Of a stretch of 7,918 nt of DNA, positions 1-6,973 are shown one piece after another. The notes under the pieces are model-generated. The model was not told the origin of the DNA. It ran no database searches and saw nothing but the letters and a program-made list of their open reading frames with translations. The translations under genes and the position numbers were made by a program. How positions within the stretch are numbered: position 1 is the first letter of the stretch; each line of letters begins with the position of its first letter. Source of the DNA: JAFDVL01 sp043736395 (GTDB taxonomy: Bacteria > Acidobacteriota > Blastocatellia > RBC074); the NCBI GenBank assembly GCA_043736395.1, contig JAYTCQ010000293.1, positions 1 through 7,918 on the forward strand, read 5' to 3'.

Positions 1-78
1 CGGAATTTCTTCGATGTTATTCGATAGTGCGGGCGTGTGATCCAGAATTATTTTGAGAGCGTCTTCAATTCGGAGCAT
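1..78 (-). CDS. moeA: Molybdopterin molybdenumtransferase MoeA, N-terminal fragment
   Basis: The minus strand opens an uninterrupted 26-codon frame at an ATG (78 to 76) that runs off the left edge. The peptide begins MLRIEDALKIILDH and continues to IEEIP. This matches the usual MoeA opening (M-L-S-V-E-E-A-L-x-I-I-L, then a variable stretch before the L-x-E-A-L-G-R-V-L motif that would lie outside the window). MoeA inserts molybdate into adenylylated molybdopterin in the last step of molybdenum cofactor synthesis, in the cytosol. No Shine-Dalgarno sequence is visible before the ATG, and a palindromic repeat begins only 15 bases upstream. It follows the terminated tRNA operon, so it probably has its own promoter inside or near that repeat. 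The call rests on a short N-terminus, so another protein with a similar start is possible. The frame is too short for usual ORF length cut-offs. Confidence 0.72.
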   Translation of the reverse strand, partial: MLRIEDALKIILDHTPALSNNIEEIP

Positions 79-93
79 GGTCGTCGTTGGAAA

Positions 94-180
94 AATAGAC
101 CACGGATAACGCGGATGAAACTGGTTTACGCGGATCAGATCAGCGAAAACCCGCACGATCCGTAAAATCCGTGGTCTATT
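94..180. repeat. Palindromic intergenic repeat, full copy (AATAGACC family, copy 1)
   Basis: Left arm 94-116 (AATAGACCACGGAT then AACGCGGAT) and right arm 158-180 (ATCCG, TAAA, ATCCGTGGTCTATT) are imperfect inverted repeats: 23 bases each, the outer 14 perfectly paired, with mismatches only in the next few. The interior contains further ACGCGGAT units at 109-116 and 128-135. The right half (136-180) recurs at 7648-7692 with 37 of 45 bases identical. It sits between the tRNA terminator and the moeA start. It looks like a dispersed non-coding repeat rather than a gene part. Whether it is mobile or folds in RNA cannot be told from two copies. Confidence 0.8.
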
Positions 181-190
181 TCCTGGAATT

Positions 191-227
191 AAAAAAGCCG
201 CTCGACTTTTAAAGCGAGCGGCTTTTT
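191..227 (-). terminator. Rho-independent terminator of the tRNA operon
   Basis: An 8-bp perfect GC-rich stem (GCCGCTCG at 197-204 with CGAGCGGC at 215-222) encloses a 10-base loop. A run of six A's at 191-196 gives a U-tract on the minus-strand transcript, and five T's at 223-227 extend the stem as A-U pairs. It lies 33 bases past the end of tRNA-Asp and fits termination of the tRNA transcript. The T-run on the other side means it could also work in the plus direction, but no plus-strand gene is seen to the left. Confidence 0.9.
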
Positions 228-257
228 CTATTTATATAATGCCAATACTTAAAAAGT

Positions 258-341
<84 letters not shown>

Positions 342-392
342 TTCAAACAAATCATTCAAATCTGCTGTCACAAACCTGAACTCCTGTGGAAT

Positions 393-468
393 TGGTAGGC
401 ACGGAGGGACTCGAACCCCCAACCTTCTCCGTGTAAAGGAGACCGTCTACCATTGACAGTACGTGCCT
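393..468 (-). tRNA. tRNA-Val (TAC)
   Basis: On the minus strand acceptor AGGCACG (468-462) pairs with CGTGCCT (403-397). The D stem CTGT/ACGG includes one T-G pair around a short loop containing GGT. The anticodon stem TCTCC/GGAGA holds the loop TTTACAC, anticodon TAC, which reads GUA and other valine codons. The T stem GGGGG/CCCTC encloses TTCGAGT. The discriminator is A (396), the valine identity base, and CCA is encoded (395-393). It is the first gene of the Val-Asp pair, about 11 bases after the likely transcription start. An A-U pair at position 1-72, rather than the common G-C, is slightly unusual. Confidence 0.95.
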
Positions 469-485
469 GCCTCACAAGAGCCGTT

Positions 486-514
486 ATAGTACAGATCACA
501 GCTTGGACTGTCAA
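486..514 (-). promoter_or_regulatory. Sigma-70-type promoter of the tRNA-Val/tRNA-Asp operon
   Basis: On the minus strand a perfect -35 hexamer TTGACA (514-509) is followed after exactly 17 bases by TACTAT (491-486), which keeps the key T, A, A and T of the -10 consensus. Transcription would start near 479-480, about 11 bases before the mature 5' end of tRNA-Val. TATAAC (488-483) overlaps as an alternative -10 box but would need a 20-base spacer. Consensus -35, ideal spacing and position just before a stable RNA gene make this the best-supported promoter in the window. Confidence 0.8.
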
Positions 515-683
515 GACACTCAAAATCGCAAATGTAAATTTACGGATACGCTTGAGGTTTTATGTTTCTATAATTGAGTCGTCAGTAGTGACACTTTTCT
601 CAATAGTCGCACCACTATTTCATTAGTCTCAGTAGTTGAGGCTCTAAGCGGTTTGGGCTAGCCATCCGCGAAAATCTCCTCGA
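515..683. other. Intergenic stretch between the polymerase gene and the tRNA promoter
   Basis: No credible coding frame, RNA gene or hairpin terminator is seen here. The only pattern is a cluster of octamers of the form TCAnTAGT on the plus strand at 582-589, 600-607, 620-627 and 629-636 (ACTAnTGA on the minus strand). They lie about 70 to 120 bases upstream of the tRNA -35 box and just after the polymerase stop codon. A small GGCTAGCC palindrome lies near 656-663. No strong terminator for the polymerase transcript is visible, so that transcript may end by a Rho-dependent route or read into the tRNAs. Confidence 0.5.
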
Positions 684-2432
684 CTATTTGATCCATTCAT
701 CCGCCACCATCGCGTCCGCTTCAACCGGGACGCGCGGAAGATATTCCTTACCGGCTACAACCATTTGACTAGAGATAATCGCCGCCACTTCATTGGCAAT
801 TTTTTCGTCGCACTCGACAACGAATTCATCGTGAATACAATGGATGATTTGCGCATCGAAAGTGTGCAAAGCCGCATCAATTAAAATCATGGCGCGCTTA
901 AATAAATCTGAACTCGTACCCTGAATCGGAGCATTTTTTCCGACTCTTTTGAGTGCGCCGAGTTGCGTTCGATCTGTTGGATCAAGGCTGAATTTCCATA
1001 GCCTTCCTGACGCGGAACGGCATTCGCGTTGTGTCACTGCTGTGTTTGCCGCTTCGGTCAGCCAACGCGCGACGCCGGGATACGCTGCGAAATATTTTTC
1101 AATTAGTTTTTCAGCAGCTTGAAAACTACTGTTGATGCGGTTCGCTAAACCTTCCGCTCCCATTCCGTAAACCAAGCCGTAATTTAGGGATTTGGCCTGT
1201 GTTCGTTGCTCGTGAGAAACATCAACTAGCGGAATTCCGAGCATCTGCGAAGCCGTTGCGCAGTGCAAATCGGCTCCGCTCGCAAAGGCTTCCAGTAATG
1301 CTTCGTCGCCGGAAAATTCAGCTAAAATTCGCATCTCGATTTGGGAGAAATCGGCAATGACAAGTTTTTTTCCTTCGGGAGCGCGAAAGCATTGACGATA
1401 TTTTTTTTCATTCGGAACCTGATGCAACCCCGGCGAAGCGCATCCCATTCTGCCGGTCGGAGTTCCAATCTGTCGAAAATTCGGATGCAGGCGTCCTGTC
1501 ACGGGATTAATAAAATCAAGCAAAGGCAGGCCGTACGCGGAAAGGCTCTTACTTAACCCGCGATACTGGAGCAGCAACTCAATGATCGGTGATTCCCGCG
1601 CCAGATTATGCAAATATTTTTCATTAGTGCTGTCAACTTTGATACCCAGCCGATTCAGCGCGTCTTTAATTTGCGCCGGACTGTCAAGATTAATACTGGT
1701 CGTCGCTTCTTCAAACAAACTCATTTGCGGCAACCCGGCGCTTAATTCCTTGCGCAACTTGTCGGCAACCTGATGATACTCGGCTTCGGTTTCTGTCACC
1801 TGTGAACGCCAGCAAGTGGAGTCTAAATAAATTCCCGCGAGCTGCATCAAAGCAATGGGATTAACACAATCAAATTCCAACTGCGCGACTACTGTTAACG
1901 ATAATTCTTCTAATTTCTCCTGCATTTTTTCGCGCAGAGCCAGCAAGACCTGCGCATCAAGTGCAGCGTATTCAAGCTGCCTATCGCTCAATTCTCCCGA
2001 CCAATCGCTGAGCTGAGAACTCTTATCCATTTCAAGATTTAAGAATTTGTACGTCGTCGCTTCAAGGCTGTGACGATCACTTTCACGACCTGCGCTGATT
2101 AATAAACTCGCAAGATATGTATCAAAAGTTGCGCCAAGTTTTGTCTGTAAATGATGCCACAAAAACGAAGCGTCAAATTTTGCATTGTGCGCAATTTTGA
2201 TGGGAGCATTCGCCGCGAGTAAATCTAAAACCGGACGCAATTCATCAGCAGGAAATTGAAATAAATCAATGATAAAACTTTCGTCCGCAGTCGCCAATTG
2301 CAGCAAGCGCAGTCGTGCCTGATACGGATCAAGTCCGGTCGTTTCTGTATCAAATCCGATGTAAAATTGTTGGCTGAGTTTGGCTACGGCGGATTGTAAA
2401 CTTTCAGAATTTCTGACAATCGTAATTTTCAT
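684..2432 (-). CDS. polA: Family A DNA polymerase with 3'-5' exonuclease, lacking the 5' nuclease (short PolA type)
   Basis: A 582-aa Klenow-like enzyme that should extend and proofread DNA in the cytosol. Residues 1-175 form a DEDDy exonuclease: Exo I FDTET (D28, E30), Exo II HNAKFD (N83, D87), Exo III YAALD (Y155, D159). The polymerase part begins near residue 185. TGR (326-328) precedes motif A DFSQIEMR (D361, E366, R368). Motif B is R410, K414, Y418, Y422-G423. NAPIQGT (500-506) precedes motif C HDE (534-536, D535). All catalytic carboxylates are present. The 5'-3' nuclease of full-length Pol I (about 930 aa) is missing, and the segment between exonuclease and TGR is short. Tyr418 occupies the place of E. 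coli Phe762. The ATG overlaps the upstream gene's TGA by four bases (2429-2432) and has no Shine-Dalgarno, which suggests translational coupling. Similar stand-alone enzymes are known in several bacteria. A second, full-length PolA for Okazaki processing probably exists elsewhere (inference). Confidence 0.93.
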   Translation of the reverse strand: MKITIVRNSESLQSAVAKLSQQFYIGFDTETTGLDPYQARLRLLQLATADESFIIDLFQFPADELRPVLDLLAANAPIKIAHNAKFDASFLWHHLQTKLGATFDTYLASLLISAGRESDRHSLEATTYKFLNLEMDKSSQLSDWSGELSDRQLEYAALDAQVLLALREKMQEKLEELSLTVVAQLEFDCVNPIALMQLAGIYLDSTCWRSQVTETEAEYHQVADKLRKELSAGLPQMSLFEEATTSINLDSPAQIKDALNRLGIKVDSTNEKYLHNLARESPIIELLLQYRGLSKSLSAYGLPLLDFINPVTGRLHPNFRQIGTPTGRMGCASPGLHQVPNEKKYRQCFRAPEGKKLVIADFSQIEMRILAEFSGDEALLEAFASGADLHCATASQMLGIPLVDVSHEQRTQAKSLNYGLVYGMGAEGLANRINSSFQAAEKLIEKYFAAYPGVARWLTEAANTAVTQRECRSASGRLWKFSLDPTDRTQLGALKRVGKNAPIQGTSSDLFKRAMILIDAALHTFDAQIIHCIHDEFVVECDEKIANEVAAIISSQMVVAGKEYLPRVPVEADAMVADEWIK

Positions 2433-5164
2433 GGTACTGCTTTTTCGTCGAGCATCGTTTGGATACGCTGCTTCACTTCACTAATTAACGTGTCGTACTG
2501 GACATCGTTGTGTGCTCCCGGAGCCGCATAAACAGGGTCTCCGAAGCGAATCGTCACTTTTGAAAAACTAATTTTATTGGAACCTCGCGCCCACACCTTC
2601 CATAATCCATCGAGCGCGACGGGGACAATTGGCACGTTCATTTCTGAAGCTAATATCGCGGCCCCTTTGCGGAACGGATGCAACTTCCCTTCAAATGATC
2701 GTTCGCCTTCGGGATAAATATTTAAGATCTTTCCAGCGCGCAATCCTGCCGCTCCGGCACGCATCGCGCTCAATAAATTTTTATTGGGATCAACCGGAAT
2801 AACATGCAGGAATTCTGCCATTCGCAATAAAAATTTCGTCGGGAAAAGTTCACTCATGCCGACATGAAAAATCTCTCGAAAGACCGAATAAGGATACGAT
2901 GCACTCACCAGAATTCCGTCGAGGTAGCTCTGATGATTCGGGCACACAATGAACGGGCGCTTCATTTGCGATAGTTTTTCGACGCCGACAATTTCCAGCC
3001 GAAGCAGGATTTTCGCGGCGGCGGCGATCACTTTCAAAATACAAAAACTTACAACCGCAAAGATCGTGCGATGCTTGAGATATTCTTTCACTTCAGGCGC
3101 GTCCGGCGAAGCAGTCGTCAACATTTCGTGCCAATTATTACCGTTCGCAGTATCATCAATTTTCACAGCTGCCAGATTTGGTGCTTGGTTGTTTGCGAGC
3201 TTGATAACATCACCAACCGTCAATGCTGCTGCCGAAGCTTGTGGATCTAATTCAACGCCGAGTGTTTGCTCAATACTGACCTGCGCTTCGGCACGTGCCA
3301 GAGAATCCAAGCCCAAATCCAATTCCAAATGCATGTTGGGATGAACTTCTCCGGTGTCATTCGAGTGCTTTTTGATGGCTGCAATGACTGCACGTCCGAC
3401 CAGAGAATTAACGAGCGTATGATCTGAATCCGTAAACTCAAATTCCTCTACATCACGCGTTTGGCTGCTGACTTCACCTGAGTCTTCGATCTGCTTTTTC
3501 AATTCAAAACGCTTGATTTTACGGGTCGCAGTGCGCGGCAAAGCCTCCGCCCGCACAATATAATCACGAACTCTTTGATACTCCGGCAGCTCCCTGCCCA
3601 GCCCATCCAATTCCCAGCGAATCAGCTCCCGCGCATTCGCAATTTGATTAGCTTTCAGATATTCAAAATCAGGGACGATGATCGCGCAGAGTTTTTCCGC
3701 TCCAGCCATATTTGACGATGTATCACGAATGCCCAGCACACAAATTTCTCCGACCATCGGAGATTTTGAATAGTGCGCTTCGACATCTTCTGGATAAACA
3801 TTTTTGCCCGACGGGAGAATGATGACATCTTTGCTGCGACCGACGATGAACAAATGTCCGGCCTTGTCCATGTGCCCCAAATCACCGGAGCGAAACCATC
3901 CGTCCGCCGTGAACGCTTCAGCATTTGCTTCAGGATTTTTGTAATATCCCGGCATCACAATCGGGCCGCGAATCAGCACTTCGCCCACGCCATCGGCGTT
4001 CGGTTGATCAATTTTTACTTCAGAATGATTGAGCGGAGTGCCAACCGATCCCACCAAATTATCCTTAAAGTTCGTCGCCGTTGCCGCGCCTGAAGTTTCG
4101 GTTAATCCGTAGCCTTGCAGCACTGTAAAACCAAGCCGATGATAATCAATCGCGACGCTCGCATCGAAGCTCGATCCGGCGGAAATCGTCAAATATAATT
4201 TGCCTCCAAAGCCATCGTGGACGCGCTTGAACAAAACCCTACCAAGATTCACATGCAAATAGTCGCGCGTAAAACCGTTGAGCCGCAACATCCCATGAAA
4301 GAGTTTCTGCACAAGTTTTGGCTGCGTACGTACCGTATCAAAAATCTTTTTGTGAAACAGATACCAAAGTCGCGGAACGCCTGTCAACGTAGTCACGCCG
4401 CCTTCTTTTAATCCACGGACAATTTCTTCAGGAGTCAGTTCCTTAATGTAAACAATTTCCGCGCCAATCGTCGTCGCAATCCACAAATTCACAATTTGCG
4501 AATACGCATGAAACATCGGTAACAAACTTAAAATCACTTCCTGATCAGACAGATTCATGATTTCCTGCAAGCCATCAGCTTCAGCAAAAATATTACCGTG
4601 CGTGAGTGGAACGGCTTTCGGGACTCCGGTCGTTCCCGACGTATACATCAAACACGCCATATCATCTGGTTTCGCCGGAGTCGGAGCCGCATCAAATTCT
4701 TTGGTTGTTGGAGTTGTCGCCCAATTTTCAAATACTTCGTACTCGCTGGACGGTTCCATTGGACGCATTGCGACGACGGGAATTTTTCGTCCGATGAGGG
4801 TTTCGATCTCACGAAATTTGTCCATCGAAGCGGGCGAGACAAAAGCTAATTTGGCTTCGGAGTTAAGCACGAAATTCGCGAGAGTTTCTGCCTTGGCAGA
4901 AGGATCAAAAGGAACGGCGACGGCGCCACGATACAAAATTCCAAGATACGCGACTGCCCAGTTGGGATGGTTTTCGCCGAGCAAAATAACGCGATCCCCT
5001 TGCGCGATTCCTGCCTGCGGAAGCCGAAATGCAATACTGCGCAAACGCTTCAGCATTTCACTGAAAGTTGTTGTTTCAACGTGTTCGCCCAGCAGCTTCA
5101 TCGCAACTTTATTGGGACGAGCTTCAGCGGCTTCAATCAGCTTTTCGCAAAACGTAGTAGCCAT
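2429..5164 (-). CDS. Fused acyl-CoA/acyl-ACP synthetase – acyl carrier domain – 1-acylglycerol-phosphate-type acyltransferase
   Basis: A 911-aa three-domain lipid enzyme. Residues 1-560 are an AMP-forming fatty acyl ligase: the P-loop-like motif YTSGTTGVPK (174-183), GYGLTE (351-356), SGD (D428), GRSKD (R443) and a C-terminal TATRKIKR with likely catalytic K549. Residues 580-660 are an acyl carrier domain with LGLDSL, where S621 is the phosphopantetheine site. A hydrophobic stretch at about 700-721 precedes a PlsC-like acyltransferase with NHQSYLD (H744, D749), YPEGERS (817-823) and VPIVPVA (844-850). The likely role is ATP-dependent activation of a fatty acid, transfer to the built-in carrier and then to a lysophospholipid or glycerol-phosphate acceptor at the inner membrane. 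E. coli Aas combines the same two enzymes in the opposite order and without this internal carrier. The exact acceptor is unknown. The gene follows the mutase after a 147-bp gap with a palindrome, and its stop overlaps the polymerase start. No Shine-Dalgarno is seen. Confidence 0.92.
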   Translation of the reverse strand: MATTFCEKLIEAAEARPNKVAMKLLGEHVETTTFSEMLKRLRSIAFRLPQAGIAQGDRVILLGENHPNWAVAYLGILYRGAVAVPFDPSAKAETLANFVLNSEAKLAFVSPASMDKFREIETLIGRKIPVVAMRPMEPSSEYEVFENWATTPTTKEFDAAPTPAKPDDMACLMYTSGTTGVPKAVPLTHGNIFAEADGLQEIMNLSDQEVILSLLPMFHAYSQIVNLWIATTIGAEIVYIKELTPEEIVRGLKEGGVTTLTGVPRLWYLFHKKIFDTVRTQPKLVQKLFHGMLRLNGFTRDYLHVNLGRVLFKRVHDGFGGKLYLTISAGSSFDASVAIDYHRLGFTVLQGYGLTETSGAATATNFKDNLVGSVGTPLNHSEVKIDQPNADGVGEVLIRGPIVMPGYYKNPEANAEAFTADGWFRSGDLGHMDKAGHLFIVGRSKDVIILPSGKNVYPEDVEAHYSKSPMVGEICVLGIRDTSSNMAGAEKLCAIIVPDFEYLKANQIANARELIRWELDGLGRELPEYQRVRDYIVRAEALPRTATRKIKRFELKKQIEDSGEVSSQTRDVEEFEFTDSDHTLVNSLVGRAVIAAIKKHSNDTGEVHPNMHLELDLGLDSLARAEAQVSIEQTLGVELDPQASAAALTVGDVIKLANNQAPNLAAVKIDDTANGNNWHEMLTTASPDAPEVKEYLKHRTIFAVVSFCILKVIAAAAKILLRLEIVGVEKLSQMKRPFIVCPNHQSYLDGILVSASYPYSVFREIFHVGMSELFPTKFLLRMAEFLHVIPVDPNKNLLSAMRAGAAGLRAGKILNIYPEGERSFEGKLHPFRKGAAILASEMNVPIVPVALDGLWKVWARGSNKISFSKVTIRFGDPVYAAPGAHNDVQYDTLISEVKQRIQTMLDEKAVP

Positions 5165-5236
5165 GTGTTTGGAATGGTGATTCGGAAAAATTTGTACACA
5201 GCAAAATTACCATATTCGATTCGTGAGGCAAAATGA

Positions 5237-5307
5237 TGTCCGATAAACTTTAGTTTGTCGAAGGGCGTGGCGATGAGAAACTTCGACAAACTAAAGTTTA
5301 TCGGACA
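5237..5307. repeat. Perfect 27-bp inverted repeat (stem-loop) between mutase and lipid gene
   Basis: The left arm 5237-5263 starts TGTCCGATAAACTTTAG. The right arm 5281-5307 is its exact reverse complement over all 27 bases, with a 17-base spacer (5264-5280). The right arm ends four bases from the mutase stop codon. The transcript would fold into a very stable hairpin. On the minus strand it is followed by TCATTTTGCC, only weakly U-rich, so it may attenuate or stabilise the mRNA rather than act as a classical terminator. Each arm also contains a near-palindrome AAACTTTAGTTT. No target-site duplication is evident. The perfect arms suggest a recent or functionally conserved insertion. Confidence 0.9.
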
Positions 5308-5311
5308 GGGG

Positions 5312-6874
5312 TCACATCGAATCTGTATACTCGCCAAAAACCCTGCGCATCGCATCCGCAATTTCTCCGAGCGTCGCGTACGCCTCAACCGCTGTGATAA
5401 TTTTCGGCATCAAATTCTCTCCCGATTTTGCAGCAGCTTCCACTGCCGCTAACGCTTGCAGAGCCGCGTCGTTATTACGTTCTGCGCGAATTTTCTGAAC
5501 GCGTTGCCTTTGAGATTCTTCCGTTGCCGGATCAATTTTCAAAGTTGGAATTGGGACTTCTTCACCGACTTGAAACTTATTGACACCGACTACGATTTGA
5601 GTTTTCGCTTCGACTTCTTTTTGATAATCGTAGGCAGCGCGTTCGATTTCGCGTTGTACATAACCCGCTTCGATCGCAGAGAGCATTCCGCCCATTTCAT
5701 CAATTTTTTTGATGTAATCCACAGCGCGCGCTTCGATTTCATTCGTCAAAAATTCAATCGCGTAGGAACCGCCAAGCACATCTACAATATCTGCCACACC
5801 AGATTCATGCGCGATGACTTGCTGTGTCCGCAATGCAATTCGCGCCGCGTCTTCTGTGGGTAAACTTAATGCTTCATCACGGCCATTCGTATGCAGCGAT
5901 TGTGTACCGCCGAGCACCGCCGCCAACGCTTGCAGCGTCGTACGAATCACATTCACTTCCGGCTGCTGCGCGGTCAGTGTCGAACCTGCAGTTTGCGTAT
6001 GAAATCGTAGCATCAAAGATTTTGAATCCTTCGCTCCAAAACGCTCTTTCATGATTTTTGCCCACAACCTGCGAGCAGCTCTGAACTTCGCAACTTCTTC
6101 TAAAAAATTGTTATGCGAATTGAAAAAGAACGCGAGGCGCGGCGCAAAATCATCAATCGCCAAGCCTGCATCAAGCGCAGCCTGGACATAACAAATCCCA
6201 TCCGCCAGCGTGAAGGCAACTTCCTGTACCGCAGTCGAACCGGCTTCGCGGATGTGATAGCCGCTAATCGAAATCGTATTCCAGTTCGGCACGGACTCAG
6301 CGCAGTACGCGAAAATATCTGTGATGATTCTGAGAGAAGGTTTGGGCGGATAAATGTAAGTTCCGCGTGCGATGTATTCTTTCAAAATATCGTTTTGAAT
6401 CGTCCCGCTGAGTTTTTCCGGCGCGACTCCCTGTTTCTTTCCAACCGCGATATACAACGCCAACAAGATCGAAGCCGTAGCATTGATCGTCATCGAAGTC
6501 GAAACTTTATCGAGCGGAATTCCATCAAATAATTGCTCCATATCCGCGAGCGAATCAATGGCGACGCCAACCTTCCCGACTTCACCGAGCGACATCGAAT
6601 GATCGCTGTCATAACCAATCTGCGTGGGCAGATCAAACGCTACGGACAAGCCCGTCGTGCCTTGCGAGAGCAAATATTTATACCGTTCGTTGGATTCCTT
6701 CGCCGTAGAAAATCCCGCGTACTGCCGCATCGTCCACAACCGCGAACGGTACATCGTTTCATAGACGCCGCGCGTGAACGGATATTTTCCCGGCGTGCCG
6801 AGTTCGGAATTTTGAATGTCTTCGGCGGTGTATTCGTTTTTCAGTTCGATGCCTGATGACGTGATGTTTTTCAT
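5312..6874 (-). CDS. mcmA1: Methylmalonyl-CoA mutase, large (catalytic) subunit without B12 domain
   Basis: A 520-aa TIM-barrel acyl-CoA mutase that interconverts (R)-methylmalonyl-CoA and succinyl-CoA with adenosylcobalamin, in propionate, odd-chain and branched amino acid metabolism. The signature YPFTRGVYETMY (31-42) and RQYAGFSTAKES (50-61) are present. Residues equivalent to Propionibacterium Y89, Q197, R207 and H244 are Y52, Q160 (TIQND), R170 (ARGTY) and H207 (SGYH). The Tyr and Arg that recognise the methylmalonyl carboxylate are kept; isobutyryl-CoA mutases carry Phe and Gln there, so methylmalonyl specificity is favoured. The protein ends after the barrel and linker (EIADAMRRVFGEY), with no DxHxxG cobalamin motif. 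It must pair with a separate roughly 140-aa B12-binding subunit, not in this window. Length is normal for split mutases. The upstream 99 bases hold no clear promoter or Shine-Dalgarno. A palindrome lies just after the stop. Confidence 0.94.
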   Translation of the reverse strand: MKNITSSGIELKNEYTAEDIQNSELGTPGKYPFTRGVYETMYRSRLWTMRQYAGFSTAKESNERYKYLLSQGTTGLSVAFDLPTQIGYDSDHSMSLGEVGKVGVAIDSLADMEQLFDGIPLDKVSTSMTINATASILLALYIAVGKKQGVAPEKLSGTIQNDILKEYIARGTYIYPPKPSLRIITDIFAYCAESVPNWNTISISGYHIREAGSTAVQEVAFTLADGICYVQAALDAGLAIDDFAPRLAFFFNSHNNFLEEVAKFRAARRLWAKIMKERFGAKDSKSLMLRFHTQTAGSTLTAQQPEVNVIRTTLQALAAVLGGTQSLHTNGRDEALSLPTEDAARIALRTQQVIAHESGVADIVDVLGGSYAIEFLTNEIEARAVDYIKKIDEMGGMLSAIEAGYVQREIERAAYDYQKEVEAKTQIVVGVNKFQVGEEVPIPTLKIDPATEESQRQRVQKIRAERNNDAALQALAAVEAAAKSGENLMPKIITAVEAYATLGEIADAMRRVFGEYTDSM

Positions 6875-6973
6875 AACAGGATTTTAGCCAACAGAGTCAG
6901 GAAAGAGAACAGAAGAATGAGTAATTGTCAGGAAAAGATTTTTTGAATTTTAATCTGCAAAATTCACATTCTC
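6875..6973. other. AT-rich leader upstream of the mutase gene
   Basis: This stretch lies between the mutase start codon and the repeat element. It is AT-rich and has no coding frame. A TAAAAT hexamer on the minus strand (6886-6881) resembles a -10 box but sits only six bases before the ATG and has no matching -35 (GTTCTC at 17-base spacing). I therefore do not call a promoter. The absence of any Shine-Dalgarno could fit a very short leader (inference). Confidence 0.4.

Noticed and set aside
629..645. Terminator after the polymerase gene
   Set aside because: Only a four- to five-base imperfect stem (CTCA/TGAG) with no U-tract.
2850..3924. Minus-strand frames of 64 to 89 codons inside the acyl ligase fusion
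   Set aside because: They are out-of-frame overlaps with the ACP and PlsC or ligase coding sequence and have no independent support.
4557..5180. Plus-strand 207-codon frame opposite the acyl ligase gene
   Set aside because: It lies antisense to the well-supported AMP-binding domain and shows no recognisable motif; length alone is expected from the codon bias of the opposite strand.
5204..5231. Possible promoter for the acyl ligase gene (TTGCCT, 16 bases, TAATTT on the minus strand)
   Set aside because: Both hexamers are poor matches in AT-rich sequence, where such pairs occur by chance; not strong enough to call.
5456..6856. Several plus-strand frames (65 to 139 codons) opposite the mutase gene
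   Set aside because: All are antisense to a fully conserved mutase reading frame, rich in Arg, Phe and Asn typical of shadow frames, with no start signals or motifs.
6881..6886. TAAAAT as a -10 box for the mutase gene
   Set aside because: It is only six bases from the ATG and has no -35 partner; a leaderless start is conceivable but unsupported.
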